From: Sphingomonas sp. ERG5
Lineage (GTDB): Bacteria; Pseudomonadota; Alphaproteobacteria; Sphingomonadales; Sphingomonadaceae
Assembly: GCF_000803065.1 (NCBI RefSeq)
Contig: NZ_JSXI01000043.1
Location: forward strand, 1 to 64,000
Reading direction: 5' to 3'
DNA: 64,000 bases
Every line of letters begins with the position of its first letter. Positions within the stretch are counted from its first letter, which is position 1. The position numbers and the translations under genes are program-made. Shown here piece by piece: positions 32,032 to 42,342 of the stretch. A model generated the notes under the pieces. The model was not told the DNA's origin, ran no database searches, and was given only the letters and a program-made list of their open reading frames with translations.

Positions 32032-34760
32032 TAGAAGGATGTCCCTACGTTGAAAGTGATAAGCTTGGTATCGTCGCCTTTATCCTTGAGCAGCGCATAA
32101 GCAAGATCGATGCGCAACGGGCCAAAGGGTGAGGTCCAGTTAACACCGGCGCCGATCGAGAGACGTGGCTTGGCTGAATTGCCGACGAATTGTTCCTTGA
32201 AGGGCTGGATGGCGGTATTACGAAGAATCTGGTTCACGCCGCCGCCGTTGCAGGTTCCGGATGCGTCCGGAATACCGACCGCGCAAGTCGTCGTCAGCGT
32301 GCCGCCATCGGCCTGGGTAATACCGTAGAGCTGCTGGCCTTGGTCGTTCAGGAGCAGAGGTGACAAGAAATTGCCTTTGTCATCGACCGGAAAAGTAACC
32401 GTGGGCAAAGGCTTGGTGATACCGAACAGCGCGCCGGTCTGCAGATAGATTGACGGGCGCAAGCCGAGTTCGCGAGCGCCGGCACTGAGCGGGATTTCAA
32501 GCTCGATGCGCCCGGAGTAATACGCTCGACCGCCGAGTGCATCGTCGATGATCTGGTTCTTGTCGGTCACCAGGATCTGCTTGCCGCTGGCATCCGTGGT
32601 GTAGGGGATACGCTGGACGCGCGGCCCGACGCCACGAATGTCGAAGCCGCGGAACTCCGGCTCGCCAAGATAGAAACGATCGGTGATGCGCACCTTGTCA
32701 ATGCCCTTGCCGCGACTACCTTCCAGTGAATGGATGTAACCGCCCTCAAGGCTTGCCGACAGGATGAAGCCGCTGCCGAGGCCCCAATATTTATCGGCAT
32801 CGAAACGCGTGCGGATGTAGCGCACGTCACCGCCAAGGCCAGCGAAATCCTGGCTGAACACCAGTCGCTGACCACGGCTCGGCCGCAGTCGGCTGTTGAG
32901 GCTGTCATAGATCAGCGAGTAGCCGACCGAAGACGTCGCGCGGTTGCCGATCGCTTCGCAGAGATAGCGGCCAGCCTTGACGACATCGCAGCTGCCGTTG
33001 GTGTAATATTGGCTCGAAAGCCCCACATTGTCGAAGGTCAGGCCGTAGCGCGCCGACGCCGACCAATATTCGGTCAGCGGGATGCCCGCCCGGATCTGGA
33101 AACCGGTCGAGACCTGACTGTAAGTGGTCTGGCGGTCGTTACCGATATAATTGAACGAGTTATAGTCGCGGCGGAAGATGTCGCCACCAATCGCGATATT
33201 CTTGTCAAAGAGATAAGGCTCGGTAAAGCCCAGTTCCACCGACTTGGAATAGCTCGAATAATTGACGCTCGCGCGCAACTCCTGCCCCTTGCCGCGGAAA
33301 TTGCGCTGACGGATCGATGCCTGGACGATGAAGCTTTCGAGGCTGGAGAAACCGGCCGACAGCTGCAATTCGCCGGTCGATTTTTCTTCGACATCGGCGG
33401 TCAGCACGACGCGGTCCGGCGCCGATCCGGGAGTCTGCTTGATCTCGAACTTTTCCTGGAAAAAGCCGAGCGAGTTGATCCGGTCCTGCGAGCGCTTAAC
33501 CTGGAAGCTGTTGAACGCATCGCCTTCCGACAGGCGGATTTCACGCCGGATCACCTTGTCCTGCGTGTTGGTGTTGCCGTTGATGTCGATGCGCTCGACA
33601 TAGGATCGCTTCGCCTCGGCGATGTTGAAATTCAGCGACATGGTGAGCGTTTCACGGTCGCGCTGGAATTCCGGATTCACCTCGGTGAAGGCGTAGCCGA
33701 ACAATCCAGCCGTCTCGCTGAGGCTGTCGACCGAGCTCTCGACCAGCTTGGCGTTGTACCAGTCGCCCTTCTTGATCGCCAGCCCCTTGGCCAGCGCGTC
33801 ATTGTTAAAGTCGCGGATCGAGCTGTCGACGGTGACGTCGCCGAACTTGTAGCGCGGGCCTTCCTCGACGACATAAGTGATGATGAAGTCGGATTTGTCG
33901 GGGCTCAGCTCGGCGACGGCGGAGGTCACCTTGAAGTCGGCATAGCCCTCGGTCAGGTAGAATTGGCGCATCTTCTGCTGGTCATACGCCATGCGATCCT
34001 GGTCGTAGCTCGTGTTCGAGCTGAGCAGCCGGAACAGACGCGCCTGCTTGGTCGCCATCTGCTCGCGCAGCTTGTCATCGTCGAACACCTCGTTGCCGAT
34101 GATGTTGATCTGACGGACCTTGGATTTCGGCCCTTCGCTGATTTCGAATACGACATCGACACGGTTCTGGTCGAGCGCAACCATCTTCGGTTCGATCGAA
34201 GCACCGAAACGACCCTGGCGCCGATACAGTTCGACGATTCGCGCGACATCCTGACGCACGGCCGTGCGCGTGAAGATCTGGCGTGGGGCGAGCTTGATTT
34301 CCTTGGTGATTTTCTCGGACTTGAGGCGCTTGTTGCCCTCCAGCACGATACGATTGATCACCGGATTTTCGCGGATGCGAATGACGATGTCGCCGGTCTC
34401 GACGCCGGCGATCGACACATCGGCGAAGAAATCGCTCGCCAGCAGGTCGCGCAGGCCCTGATCGAGCGTTTCGTTGGTGTAGGCCTGACCAATACGCAGC
34501 TTGGTGTAGGAGAGCACCGTATCGGGTTCGATACGTTGCGATCCCTCGACGCGGAGCGACTTGATCGTGCGCGTCACCGGCGCAACGACGGGCGCTGGTG
34601 CCTGGGGGGCTCCCGCTTGTGCCGCGGCACCCTGTGGCGCGGCTTGGGGCTTGGCGGCCGGCGGCGCGGTCTGCGCACTGGCGATGCCCGACAGCATGGT
34701 GCCCGCGAGCAACGCCGCCGTGGCGCTAGCGCCGAATTTAGAAACCTTGATCGCTGTCAC
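32031..34760 (-). CDS. bamA: Outer-membrane protein assembly factor BamA
   Basis: 909 residues. A signal peptide (TAALLAGTMLSGIASAQT) and an Ala/Pro/Gln-rich linker precede five POTRA repeats (first near IKSLRVEGSQRI). The Omp85 barrel with the FRGFDIRGVGPR conserved region (VRGF/Y-like) follows, ending in NVGTSF. The GTG at 34760 is preferred because GGGGTGGA stands before it; the longer ORF begins with TTG. Central subunit of the BAM complex, placed between rseP and ompH as in many Proteobacteria. Confidence 0.97.
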   Translation of the reverse strand: MTAIKVSKFGASATAALLAGTMLSGIASAQTAPPAAKPQAAPQGAAAQAGAPQAPAPVVAPVTRTIKSLRVEGSQRIEPDTVLSYTKLRIGQAYTNETLDQGLRDLLASDFFADVSIAGVETGDIVIRIRENPVINRIVLEGNKRLKSEKITKEIKLAPRQIFTRTAVRQDVARIVELYRRQGRFGASIEPKMVALDQNRVDVVFEISEGPKSKVRQINIIGNEVFDDDKLREQMATKQARLFRLLSSNTSYDQDRMAYDQQKMRQFYLTEGYADFKVTSAVAELSPDKSDFIITYVVEEGPRYKFGDVTVDSSIRDFNNDALAKGLAIKKGDWYNAKLVESSVDSLSETAGLFGYAFTEVNPEFQRDRETLTMSLNFNIAEAKRSYVERIDINGNTNTQDKVIRREIRLSEGDAFNSFQVKRSQDRINSLGFFQEKFEIKQTPGSAPDRVVLTADVEEKSTGELQLSAGFSSLESFIVQASIRQRNFRGKGQELRASVNYSSYSKSVELGFTEPYLFDKNIAIGGDIFRRDYNSFNYIGNDRQTTYSQVSTGFQIRAGIPLTEYWSASARYGLTFDNVGLSSQYYTNGSCDVVKAGRYLCEAIGNRATSSVGYSLIYDSLNSRLRPSRGQRLVFSQDFAGLGGDVRYIRTRFDADKYWGLGSGFILSASLEGGYIHSLEGSRGKGIDKVRITDRFYLGEPEFRGFDIRGVGPRVQRIPYTTDASGKQILVTDKNQIIDDALGGRAYYSGRIELEIPLSAGARELGLRPSIYLQTGALFGITKPLPTVTFPVDDKGNFLSPLLLNDQGQQLYGITQADGGTLTTTCAVGIPDASGTCNGGGVNQILRNTAIQPFKEQFVGNSAKPRLSIGAGVNWTSPFGPLRIDLAYALLKDKGDDTKLITFNVGTSF

Positions 34761-34823
34761 TGTCCACCCCAACCGGAGAAAATTACGCGGGCCGCTTAAT
34801 TAGCCTGCCCTGCCTCAACCGCG

Positions 34824-35981
34824 TCAGCCGATCAACCCGGCCAAATTCTTCCACAGCCCGAAAGCGCCCAGATCATTGAACGTTACGAGCATCATCAGCG
34901 CAAACAATGCCACCAACCCGCCACGAAAAGCCCATTCCTGGACTTCCGGTCTGACCGGTCTTCGCCGGATCGCCTCGATCGCGTAGAAAAACAAATGGCC
35001 ACCATCCAGCATGGGGACTGGCAACAAATTGATGAACCCCAAGTTAATCGACACCAGGGCAATCAGGAAAACAAACGCATCGGGACCAAGCGCCAACTGC
35101 TCGCCCGATGCCTTGGCGATGCTGAGCGGTCCGCCGAGTTCCTTCACCGAGCGCTTACCAGTGATGATCTGGCCAAGCGTTTCGACCATCATGCCGACGA
35201 TGTCACGCACACCGCGGACCGCCACGCCCGGCGCCTCCAGCAAGCCGACCGAGACACGGACGGCCTGAGCCGGTGCGACGCCGAGCAAGCCGAGGCGATA
35301 TTCATTGTTGAAGCGGTCGCGCTGGACCTGCGTGCCGATCGTCACGGTGCGACGGATCGACACGCCGCCGCGATCGAACGTGACCTCGGCCTGTTCGCCG
35401 GCCCGAATCCGGACGTAACGGCGAATATCTTCGAACCATGCGACCGACCGGCCGCCGATTGCGGTGATGCGATCGCCGGGCTGCAGCGCGATCGCGGCCG
35501 CGGCACTGCCCTTTTCAACCGCCCCCACGACGGTGGTGGTGCGGCTGTCGCCATAAGCCAGCGCGAACCCCATCAAAATCAGGACCGCGAGGATAAAATT
35601 CACCGCGGGCCCAGCCGCGACGATGATCGCGCGCTGCCATACCGGCTTCGCCTGGAAGGTTCGCGACCGTTCTTCGGCGGGCAACGCCAACCACGCCGCA
35701 TCGGGTTGCCCCGCCGCATTCATGTCACCGGCAAACTTCACATAGCCGCCCAGCGGCAGCCAGCCGAACTTCCACCGTGTGCCGCGCTTGTCAGTGACGC
35801 CAAAGATTTCCCGACCGAAGCCGATCGAGAAGGCGTCCGCCTTCACGCCGAACAGGCGTCCGGCGAGATAATGGCCCATCTCATGAACGAACACGAGCGG
35901 TCCGATCACTAGCACGAATGCCAAAATGGTCAGCCAAAGGCCAGGGGTCTGGATCAAATCACGCAATCCTTCACACGCCAC
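34824..35981 (-). CDS. rseP: Site-2 protease RseP (M50 zinc metalloprotease)
   Basis: 385 residues. Four membrane segments, the zinc motif H33-E-M-G-H37 in the first span, a PDZ domain (EKGSAAAAIALQPGDRITAIGG), and the third-ligand segment NLLPVPMLDGGHL. It performs the second cleavage of an anti-sigma factor in the envelope stress response. A GTG start at 35981 overlaps the dxr stop by 11 bp; a later TTG is possible. Confidence 0.93.
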   Translation of the reverse strand: MACEGLRDLIQTPGLWLTILAFVLVIGPLVFVHEMGHYLAGRLFGVKADAFSIGFGREIFGVTDKRGTRWKFGWLPLGGYVKFAGDMNAAGQPDAAWLALPAEERSRTFQAKPVWQRAIIVAAGPAVNFILAVLILMGFALAYGDSRTTTVVGAVEKGSAAAAIALQPGDRITAIGGRSVAWFEDIRRYVRIRAGEQAEVTFDRGGVSIRRTVTIGTQVQRDRFNNEYRLGLLGVAPAQAVRVSVGLLEAPGVAVRGVRDIVGMMVETLGQIITGKRSVKELGGPLSIAKASGEQLALGPDAFVFLIALVSINLGFINLLPVPMLDGGHLFFYAIEAIRRRPVRPEVQEWAFRGGLVALFALMMLVTFNDLGAFGLWKNLAGLIG

Positions 35982-37125
35982 TCACTATTCTGGCGCCCGC
36001 GATCCTCCGCGCTTCGGCGTCGATTGCCAATACTGCATCGAGCGTTTCCGGTGCGGGCGGGTCGTAACGATCCAGCGTATCGGCGACGATTGCGGCAATT
36101 TCGAGGAAGCCGATCCGGCGTGCGAGGAACGCTGCAACGGCGATCTCATTGGCAGCGTTGAGAATTGCCGGACGCGCGCCACCCGCATTCAGGGCCTCGC
36201 GCGCCAGACGCAGCGCCGGGAAGCGTATGGGATCGGGCGCCTCGAAATCGAGCCGGCCGATTGCGATCAGGTCGAGCGGCGCCATCGGCGTCGCCATGCG
36301 CTCGGGCCAGGCCAGGCAATGCGCGATCGGCGTACGCATATCGGGTGGGCCAAGCTGAGCAAGCACCGAACCATCGACATAATCGACCAGCGAATGGACC
36401 ACCGATTGCCGATGCAGGATGATTTCGATCTGATCATATAGAATTGGGAACAGCCGGGCCGCCTCGATCAACTCGAGCCCCTTGTTCATCAGAGTCGCCG
36501 AATCGATCGAGATCTTCGCACCCATCGACCAGTTGGGATGCGCCACCGCCTGCTCCGGTGTGACGTCACGCATCCGATCGACCGGCCAGTCACGGAACGG
36601 TCCGCCGCTCGCGGTCAGGATGATGCGGCGAATCCCCTCCGGCCGATCGAAGTCGAAGCATTGAAAGATCGCATTATGCTCCGAATCGGCGGGGAGCAGG
36701 GTCGCACCATGGCGCTTGGCCGCGGCGAGGACGACATCGCCGGCCGAAACCAGCGGTTCCTTATTGGCCAGCACCACCGTGCCGCCCTGTTCGACCGCCG
36801 CCATGACGGGTTCGAGGCCCGCACAGCCGACGATCGCCGCCATCGTCCAGTCCGCGCCCATCGCCGCGGTATCGAGCAAGGCCTGCGCGCCGCCCGCAGT
36901 TTCGATGTCGGTCCCTGCCAATGCGTCGCGCAGCGCCGGCAGGCAGCTTTCGTCCGCCACCACCGCGCGTCGCGCATTGGTCCGGACCGCCGCCTTGGCG
37001 AGTTTGTCGACGTCGCAATTGGCGGTCAGCGCCAGGACCTCGAAACGCTCGGGTTCGCGCTCGATCAGGTCGAGCGTCGAACTGCCGACCGATCCGGTCG
37101 CACCAAGGATAGTGACTGTTTTCAT
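35971..37125 (-). CDS. dxr: 1-deoxy-D-xylulose 5-phosphate reductoisomerase
   Basis: 384 residues. NADPH site GATGSVGSSTLDLI near the N-terminus, active-site segments NKEPLVSAGD, LPADSEHNAIFQC and TASGGPFRD, and a C-terminal helical domain. Second step of the MEP isoprenoid pathway. The start at 37125 overlaps the cdsA stop (ATGA). An extension to 37572 inside cdsA is a shadow. Confidence 0.97.
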   Translation of the reverse strand: MKTVTILGATGSVGSSTLDLIEREPERFEVLALTANCDVDKLAKAAVRTNARRAVVADESCLPALRDALAGTDIETAGGAQALLDTAAMGADWTMAAIVGCAGLEPVMAAVEQGGTVVLANKEPLVSAGDVVLAAAKRHGATLLPADSEHNAIFQCFDFDRPEGIRRIILTASGGPFRDWPVDRMRDVTPEQAVAHPNWSMGAKISIDSATLMNKGLELIEAARLFPILYDQIEIILHRQSVVHSLVDYVDGSVLAQLGPPDMRTPIAHCLAWPERMATPMAPLDLIAIGRLDFEAPDPIRFPALRLAREALNAGGARPAILNAANEIAVAAFLARRIGFLEIAAIVADTLDRYDPPAPETLDAVLAIDAEARRIAGARIVSGV

Positions 37126-37904
37126 ATGTAAAATCGCGGCAGGATGACCAGAAACGCGGCGATCGGCGCTACCGGCACCAGCCCGTCGAGCCGGTCGAGT
37201 ACGCCGCCATGCCCAGGCAGGATGTTGCCGCTGTCCTTGACCCCTGCCCTGCGCTTCAGCCAGCTTTCGAACAGGTCGCCGCCCTGCGCCAGCACGGCTA
37301 GCACCGGCGTCGCGAGCGTCATGCGCCAGGGCAGACCGTAGAAAACATGCATGGCGATCGCGAACAGGCTTGCCAGTACGACACCACCGATCAGCCCGGC
37401 CCAGGTCTTGTTCGGGCTGATCGCCGGCCATAATTTCGGCCCACCGATCGCGCGCCCGGCAAAGTAAGCACCGATATCGCAGGCCCAGACAAGCGCCAGC
37501 GCCCACAAGGTATAGACGATGCCTTCGTCTTGGCGGCGCATGAACACCAATGCCAGCACTGGCAGCCCGCAATAGATCACACCCGCGGCCAGTGTCGGCC
37601 GCCGTGTCACGATCGCGATGAAGAAAGTCGCGCCCGCCAGCAACCCGAGCGTGAAAAAGTTATGCACCTCGATGATCAGTGATGCCGGCGCCATCAGCGC
37701 AAGCGGCACCGACAATGCGAATTGCGCCATCCGCCGGGTCTTCCGATCGACACCATCAAGGTCGGCCCATTCCGCCATCATGACCAGCGACAACAGGATG
37801 CAGACCAGCCAGAAGCCGATGCCGCCCCACCACAGCGCCAGCGCCGCGACGGCGACGAGCAGCACGGCCACAGCGGACCGCAGCCCGAGATCAGAGCTTT
37901 TCAT
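37122..37904 (-). CDS. cdsA: Phosphatidate cytidylyltransferase
   Basis: 260 residues, strongly hydrophobic with about seven or eight membrane spans. The CTP-transferase signature is present near the C-terminus (SWLKRRAGVKDSGNILPGHG, continuing GVLDR). Makes CDP-diacylglycerol for phospholipid synthesis, feeding pssA-psd found further along. The start at 37904 lies two bases after the uppS stop. Confidence 0.96.
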   Translation of the reverse strand: MKSSDLGLRSAVAVLLVAVAALALWWGGIGFWLVCILLSLVMMAEWADLDGVDRKTRRMAQFALSVPLALMAPASLIIEVHNFFTLGLLAGATFFIAIVTRRPTLAAGVIYCGLPVLALVFMRRQDEGIVYTLWALALVWACDIGAYFAGRAIGGPKLWPAISPNKTWAGLIGGVVLASLFAIAMHVFYGLPWRMTLATPVLAVLAQGGDLFESWLKRRAGVKDSGNILPGHGGVLDRLDGLVPVAPIAAFLVILPRFYI

Positions 37905-37906
37905 GG

Positions 37907-38647
37907 TCACAGGCCGCCGAAGCGCCGCTGACGTCGGGCGAACTCGGCGACCGCATTTTCGAGCGCAGCGGCATCGAAATCCGGCCATAGCGTGTCAATG
38001 AAGAGCAATTCGGCATAGGCCGCCTGCCACAACAGAAAATTGGACAGACGTATTTCGCCCGACGTGCGGATGAGCAGATCGAGCGGCGGCAAATCGCCGG
38101 TATCGAGTTCGGCATCAATTGCCGCCTCGTCGATACTGGCAATATCAAGCGCACCGCTCTCGACCCTGGCGGCAAGTCGCCGGGCTGCCCCTGCAATCTC
38201 GGCTTGTGCGCCATAATTGAGCGCGATCACCAGAATCGGGCCGCTATTGGTCGCCGTCCGCGCGATCGCGTCCTCGACCTGGGTAACAAGATCCGCGGAA
38301 AAGCGCCGATAATCCCCGATCACCCGCAGGCGGACATTCTCGCGCACCAGTTCATCGATATCGGTGCGGATGAACAAGCGCAGCAACCCCATCAGGTCGC
38401 TCACTTCTTCCTCTGGCCGGCGCCAATTCTCCGAGGAGAAGGCATAGAGCGTCAACGCTTCGATACCCATCGCGCGCGCCGCACGAGTCACGGCGCGAAC
38501 CGCCTCGACCCCAGCCTTGTGCCCGGCGAAGCGCGGCAGAAAGCGCTTCTTGGCCCAGCGCCCGTTGCCATCCATGATAATGGCGACATGGCGGGGCAAA
38601 TGCGTCGTCCCGGCAGCGGGAGGCGCAGCCGTGGCGGGTACGGGCAT
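37907..38647 (-). CDS. uppS: Isoprenyl (undecaprenyl diphosphate) synthase
   Basis: About 246 residues. Cis-prenyltransferase motifs HVAIIMDGNGRWAKKR near residue 20, FSSENWRRP, and the C-terminal RTSGEIRLSNFLLWQAAYAE are all present. Synthesises the lipid carrier for peptidoglycan. The ATG at 38647 overlaps the frr stop (TGATG). A Pro/Ala-rich N-terminal extension precedes the core. Confidence 0.96.
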   Translation of the reverse strand: MPVPATAAPPAAGTTHLPRHVAIIMDGNGRWAKKRFLPRFAGHKAGVEAVRAVTRAARAMGIEALTLYAFSSENWRRPEEEVSDLMGLLRLFIRTDIDELVRENVRLRVIGDYRRFSADLVTQVEDAIARTATNSGPILVIALNYGAQAEIAGAARRLAARVESGALDIASIDEAAIDAELDTGDLPPLDLLIRTSGEIRLSNFLLWQAAYAELLFIDTLWPDFDAAALENAVAEFARRQRRFGGL

Positions 38648-39201
38648 CACTTGCCGAGGATTTCCTTTTCCTTGGCCGATGCGGTCGCGTCGATCTCTCC
38701 GATCGTCTTGTCGGTCAGCTTCTGGACTTCGGTTTCGTGACGCTTGCGATCGTCTTCGCCGAACAGGCCCTTTTTCTCATCGGCCTTCAGGCTGTCCATG
38801 CCGTCGCGGCGCACGTTGCGCGCGGCAATGCGTGCGTCCTCGGCATATTTACCGGCCAGCTTGGCGAGTTCCTTGCGGCGTTCCTCGGTCAGGTCGGGAA
38901 TCGGCAAGCGCAAGGTCGTACCATCAACGATCGGGTTGAGCCCGAGGCCGGCCGAGCGGATCGCCTTGTCGGCCGGACCGACATTCGATTTATCCCAGAC
39001 CTGAACCGACAACATGCGCGGTTCAGGCGCCGACACGGTCGCGATCTGGTTGAGCGGCATGTGCGCGCCATAGACTTCGACCGTCACCGGATCGAGCAGC
39101 GACGTCGACGCACGGCCAGTGCGCAGGCCCTGCAGATCGTGCTTCAGCGCCTCGACACTGCCGGCCATGCGGCGTTCGAGATCTGCCTTGTCATAGGCCA
39201 T
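38647..39201 (-). CDS. frr: Ribosome recycling factor
   Basis: 184 residues, the family's standard length. It begins [20 protein letters not shown], with the LRTGRAS motif and the conserved [12 protein letters not shown] helix. It separates post-termination ribosomal subunits together with EF-G. It overlaps pyrH upstream and uppS downstream by one base each. Confidence 0.97.
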   Translation of the reverse strand: MAYDKADLERRMAGSVEALKHDLQGLRTGRASTSLLDPVTVEVYGAHMPLNQIATVSAPEPRMLSVQVWDKSNVGPADKAIRSAGLGLNPIVDGTTLRLPIPDLTEERRKELAKLAGKYAEDARIAARNVRRDGMDSLKADEKKGLFGEDDRKRHETEVQKLTDKTIGEIDATASAKEKEILGK

Positions 39202-39932
39202 CAGGCTTGCTCCTCTTCATTCTGCACGATCGTCGATGTGCCTTTTCCGCTGAGGACGGCGGCAAGATTGCCCTCTCCGCGAATGTTGAACACGACGATC
39301 GGGATGTTGTTGTCACGGCACAAGGCGACCGCGGCGGCATCCATTACCTTTAGATTATCGGCCAGAACGCGTCCGAAACTCAAGCTTTCATAGCGTGTCG
39401 CCGATGCGACCTTTTTGGGATCGGCATTATAGACGCCATCGACGCTGGTGCCCTTGAACAGCGCTTCGCAATTCATCTCGGCGGCGCGTAGCGCCGCGGT
39501 GGTGTCGGTGGTGAAGAATGGCAGGCCGGTGCCGGCGGCGAAGATCACCACGCGGCCCTTTTCCATGTGCCGTTCGGCACGGCGGCGGATATAGGGTTCG
39601 CACACCGACGCCATCGGGATCGCCGACTGCACGCGCGTATGCACGCCGATTTTCTCGAGCGCGTTCTGCATTGCCAGCGCATTCATCACCGTGGCGAGCA
39701 TGCCCATATAATCGGCGCTGGCACGGTCGATGCCCTGGGCGGCGCCCGCAAGGCCGCGGAAGATATTGCCGCCGCCGACCACGATGCAGATTTCATGACC
39801 CGCTTCCCTGGCAGCCTTGATTTCGCCGGCGATGCGATCGCACGTTTCGGGATCGATGCCAAACTGGCCCTGACCCATCAGGACTTCGCCCGACAATTTT
39901 AGCAGAATTCGTTTGAAGCGGAGTGCTGTCAC
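39201..39932 (-). CDS. pyrH: UMP kinase
   Basis: 243 residues, amino-acid kinase fold. N-terminal KLSGEVLMG, then [25 protein letters not shown] and [15 protein letters not shown] match hexameric bacterial UMP kinases. It phosphorylates UMP to UDP. First gene of the pyrH-frr-uppS-cdsA-dxr-rseP-bamA chain. Confidence 0.97.
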   Translation of the reverse strand: MTALRFKRILLKLSGEVLMGQGQFGIDPETCDRIAGEIKAAREAGHEICIVVGGGNIFRGLAGAAQGIDRASADYMGMLATVMNALAMQNALEKIGVHTRVQSAIPMASVCEPYIRRRAERHMEKGRVVIFAAGTGLPFFTTDTTAALRAAEMNCEALFKGTSVDGVYNADPKKVASATRYESLSFGRVLADNLKVMDAAAVALCRDNNIPIVVFNIRGEGNLAAVLSGKGTSTIVQNEEEQA

Positions 39933-40070
39933 AGGGTTCCAACATACAGGCGGACGGGGCGGCGCGGACCTTAGTCGGCGAGGCTGGCGATTGGAAGCGG
40001 GAAGGCGTGCCCAAAACCAGCAAGTGCGCAGGCAACGCCGACCAGACCGCGTTCGCCGGGTCCAGGTACA

Positions 40071-40101
40071 ATTTGGGCCAGCTCAACAAGCCGGCCCAAA
40101 T
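40071..40101 (-). terminator. Hairpin between tsf and pyrH
   Basis: Nine-base arms ATTTGGGCC (40071) and GGCCCAAAT (40093) form a stable stem 37 bases after the tsf stop. It probably separates the rpsB-tsf unit from pyrH. Confidence 0.5.
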
Positions 40102-40137
40102 CAAGTCAAATTCCTCTCCCGGGGAGAAGAATGGGGT

Positions 40138-41070
40138 TTATGCGGGCTGCTTGACGCCCGATGCCGCGGCGACTTCGGCAGCAAAGTCGCTGGCTTCCTT
40201 CTCGATGCCTTCACCGAGCTGGAAGCGGACATAGTCCTTGAGCACGATCGTCTTGCCGGCCGCCTTGGCGGCATTGGCAACGACGTCGGAGATCTTGGTC
40301 TTGCCGTCCATCACCAGCAACTGGCTGACCAGCGCATTTTCCTTGCGGTACTTGGCGATCGCACCATCGACCATCTTGGCGACGATGTCGGCGGGCTTGC
40401 CGCTCTCGGCCGCCTTTTCAGTGGCGATCGCACGCTCGCGCTCGACGATCTCGGCGTCGAGATCATCTTCGTTCAGCGCCAGCGGGAAAGCTGCCGCGAT
40501 GTGCATCGCGATCTGCTTGCCGAGCGGTTCGAGCACGTCCGCGCCCGCATCGCTTTCCAGCGCCACGAGAACGCCGATCTTGCCGAGGCCGGGAGCTGCC
40601 GCGTTGTGGACATAAGGCACGACCGCGCCCGAGGTCACTTCGAGACGCTTTGCGCGGCGGACCGTCTGGTTCTCGCCAATCGTCGCGATGTTGTTGGTCA
40701 GCACTTCTTCGACCGTCTTGCCGCCAAGCGATGCCGCCTTGATCGTGTCGATCGAATCGCCAAGCTCAAGCGCGACCGAGGTCACGTCACGGACGAAGGT
40801 CTGGAACTGCACGTTCTTGGCGACGAAATCGGTCTCGGAATTGACTTCGACCGCTGCACCCTTGGTGCCCGACACTTCGATGCCGACCAGACCTTCTGCC
40901 GCGGTGCGGCTGGACTTCTTGGCGGCCGAGGCGAGACCCTTGGCGCGCAGCCAATCGATCGCCGCGGTCATGTCGCCATTGGCTTCGGTCAGCGCCTTCT
41001 TGCAATCCATCATGCCCGCGCCGCTCTTTTCGCGCAGGTCCTTCACCGCTGCTGCCGTGATCTCGGCCAT
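40138..41070 (-). CDS. tsf: Elongation factor Ts
   Basis: 310 residues. The N-terminal UBA-like helix [20 protein letters not shown] and the TDFVAKN motif are diagnostic. It recharges EF-Tu with GTP. Lies 87 bp after rpsB, the near-universal order. Confidence 0.98.
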   Translation of the reverse strand: MAEITAAAVKDLREKSGAGMMDCKKALTEANGDMTAAIDWLRAKGLASAAKKSSRTAAEGLVGIEVSGTKGAAVEVNSETDFVAKNVQFQTFVRDVTSVALELGDSIDTIKAASLGGKTVEEVLTNNIATIGENQTVRRAKRLEVTSGAVVPYVHNAAAPGLGKIGVLVALESDAGADVLEPLGKQIAMHIAAAFPLALNEDDLDAEIVERERAIATEKAAESGKPADIVAKMVDGAIAKYRKENALVSQLLVMDGKTKISDVVANAAKAAGKTIVLKDYVRFQLGEGIEKEASDFAAEVAAASGVKQPA

Positions 41071-41157
41071 GTCTAATTCCTCTTGTGCTTCGAATATGGG
41101 TACGGACGGGGAAAGGCTGAAGCGCCCTACCCCGTCCGCATGTCAGTTCTACGACGC

Positions 41158-42078
41158 TCAGGCGTCGATCTGGCGCTCGCCCTCGGCGGCCGTTTCCGGC
41201 TCGGTCGAGGCCGCGGGAGCCTCGGGCTCGGCCACTGCCGGTGCGGCGACGGGCGCCTCAGGTGCGGCGAAGTCCTCGGCGGTCACCACCGTGTCGGCAA
41301 TCGGCGCTTCTTCAGCCACCGGTGCGACGGTCAGGGCTTCCTCGACCGGCGGACGCTCCATCGCGCCGACATCGACACCACGGCGCTGCTGCTGCTCATG
41401 ACCGCCACGGGTCGCGGCAATCGCGATCGCTTCGCAGTACAGGCGGATGGCGCGGCTGGCGTCATCGTTCGCCGGAACCGGGAACGCGATGCCGTCGGGC
41501 GAGACGTTCGAATCGAGGATCGCAACGACCGGAATGCCCAGCGTGTTGGCTTCCTTGATCGCCAGCTCTTCCTTGTTGGCGTCGATCACGAACATCACGT
41601 CCGGAATGCCGCCCATGTCGCGGATGCCGCCGAGCGAAAGCTCAAGCTTGTCCTTCTCGCGGGTGAGCTGAAGCACTTCCTTCTTGGTCAGGCCGTGCGT
41701 GTCGCCCGAAAGCTGCTCTTCGAGCGTCTTGAGGCGCTTGATCGAACCCGAAATGGTCTTCCAGTTGGTGAGCATGCCGCCCAGCCAGCGATGGTTGACG
41801 AAATGCTGACCCGAACGGCGGGCCGCGTCGGCGACGGGTTCCTGCGCCTGGCGCTTGGTACCGACGAACAGCACCTTGCCGCCCGCTGCGGTCGACGCAG
41901 CGACGAACTCGAGAGCGCGCGCGAACAGCGGCACGGTCTGCGACAGATCGAGGATGTGGACGCCGTTGCGGTCGCCAAAGATGTAAGGCTTCATCTTCGG
42001 GTTCCAGCGATGCGTCTGGTGGCCGAAATGCGCGCCCGTTTCGAGCAATTGCTGCATGGAGACGACAGGTGCCGCCAT
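41158..42078 (-). CDS. rpsB: 30S ribosomal protein S2 with long C-terminal tail
   Basis: 306 residues. Core S2 signatures [15 protein letters not shown] ([20 protein letters not shown]) and LLFVGTK-like [10 protein letters not shown], and [10 protein letters not shown]. The last 70 or so residues form an Ala/Pro/Glu-rich low-complexity tail not present in the 241-residue E. coli protein. Tails of this kind occur in alphaproteobacteria. The promoter is at 42196-42224. Confidence 0.97.
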   Translation of the reverse strand: MAAPVVSMQQLLETGAHFGHQTHRWNPKMKPYIFGDRNGVHILDLSQTVPLFARALEFVAASTAAGGKVLFVGTKRQAQEPVADAARRSGQHFVNHRWLGGMLTNWKTISGSIKRLKTLEEQLSGDTHGLTKKEVLQLTREKDKLELSLGGIRDMGGIPDVMFVIDANKEELAIKEANTLGIPVVAILDSNVSPDGIAFPVPANDDASRAIRLYCEAIAIAATRGGHEQQQRRGVDVGAMERPPVEEALTVAPVAEEAPIADTVVTAEDFAAPEAPVAAPAVAEPEAPAASTEPETAAEGERQIDA

Positions 42079-42195
42079 AAGATAGTTCCTTTCCGGTTGA
42101 GCCTCTGGGAAGCGAGTAATCCGTCGAGCGAACCCAAGTGGGTGAACTCGGCCGACACCGGTGATGTGTGCTTCCCATGCGGTGTGAAGGCGCGC

Positions 42196-42224
42196 CCTCT
42201 ATCCGAAGCTTTCCCGTAAATCAA
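42196..42224 (-). promoter_or_regulatory. rpsB promoter
   Basis: Read on the minus strand: TTGATT (-35) and TAGAGG (-10) with a 17-base spacer, about 120 bp upstream of the rpsB start. Confidence 0.55.
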
Positions 42225-42237
42225 GTGTTGACACGCG

Positions 42238-42252
42238 GAACAAGAGTGGAAC
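42238..42252. promoter_or_regulatory. SOS (LexA) box, GTTC-N7-GTTC type
   Basis: The sequence is GAAC-aagagtg-GAAC on the plus strand (GTTC-N7-GTTC on minus), the alphaproteobacterial LexA site, and nearly identical to the one in front of recA in this window. A -35-like TTGACA (42228-42233) stands just before it on the plus strand, so it sits in the promoter spacer of the small membrane-protein gene at 42343. Confidence 0.7.
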
Positions 42253-42342
42253 ATACAGTGCCCGTAAGGCGGACACGGAACGGAACGGGACCATTATGGT
42301 TGGCGTATCCTGACCTTGGCCCGAATTTCAGGGAGTTGGGCA

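Noticed and set aside
32730..34799. 689-codon plus-strand open frame opposite bamA
   Set aside because: Shadow of bamA; Asp/Val/Arg-rich repeated composition typical of a GC-rich antisense frame, no RBS or known motif.
37126..37572. Upstream extension of dxr
   Set aside because: Overlaps cdsA in another frame; the reductoisomerase NADPH motif starts right after the ATG at 37125.
39913..41076. 387-codon plus-strand frame opposite tsf
   Set aside because: Antisense of tsf, no independent evidence.
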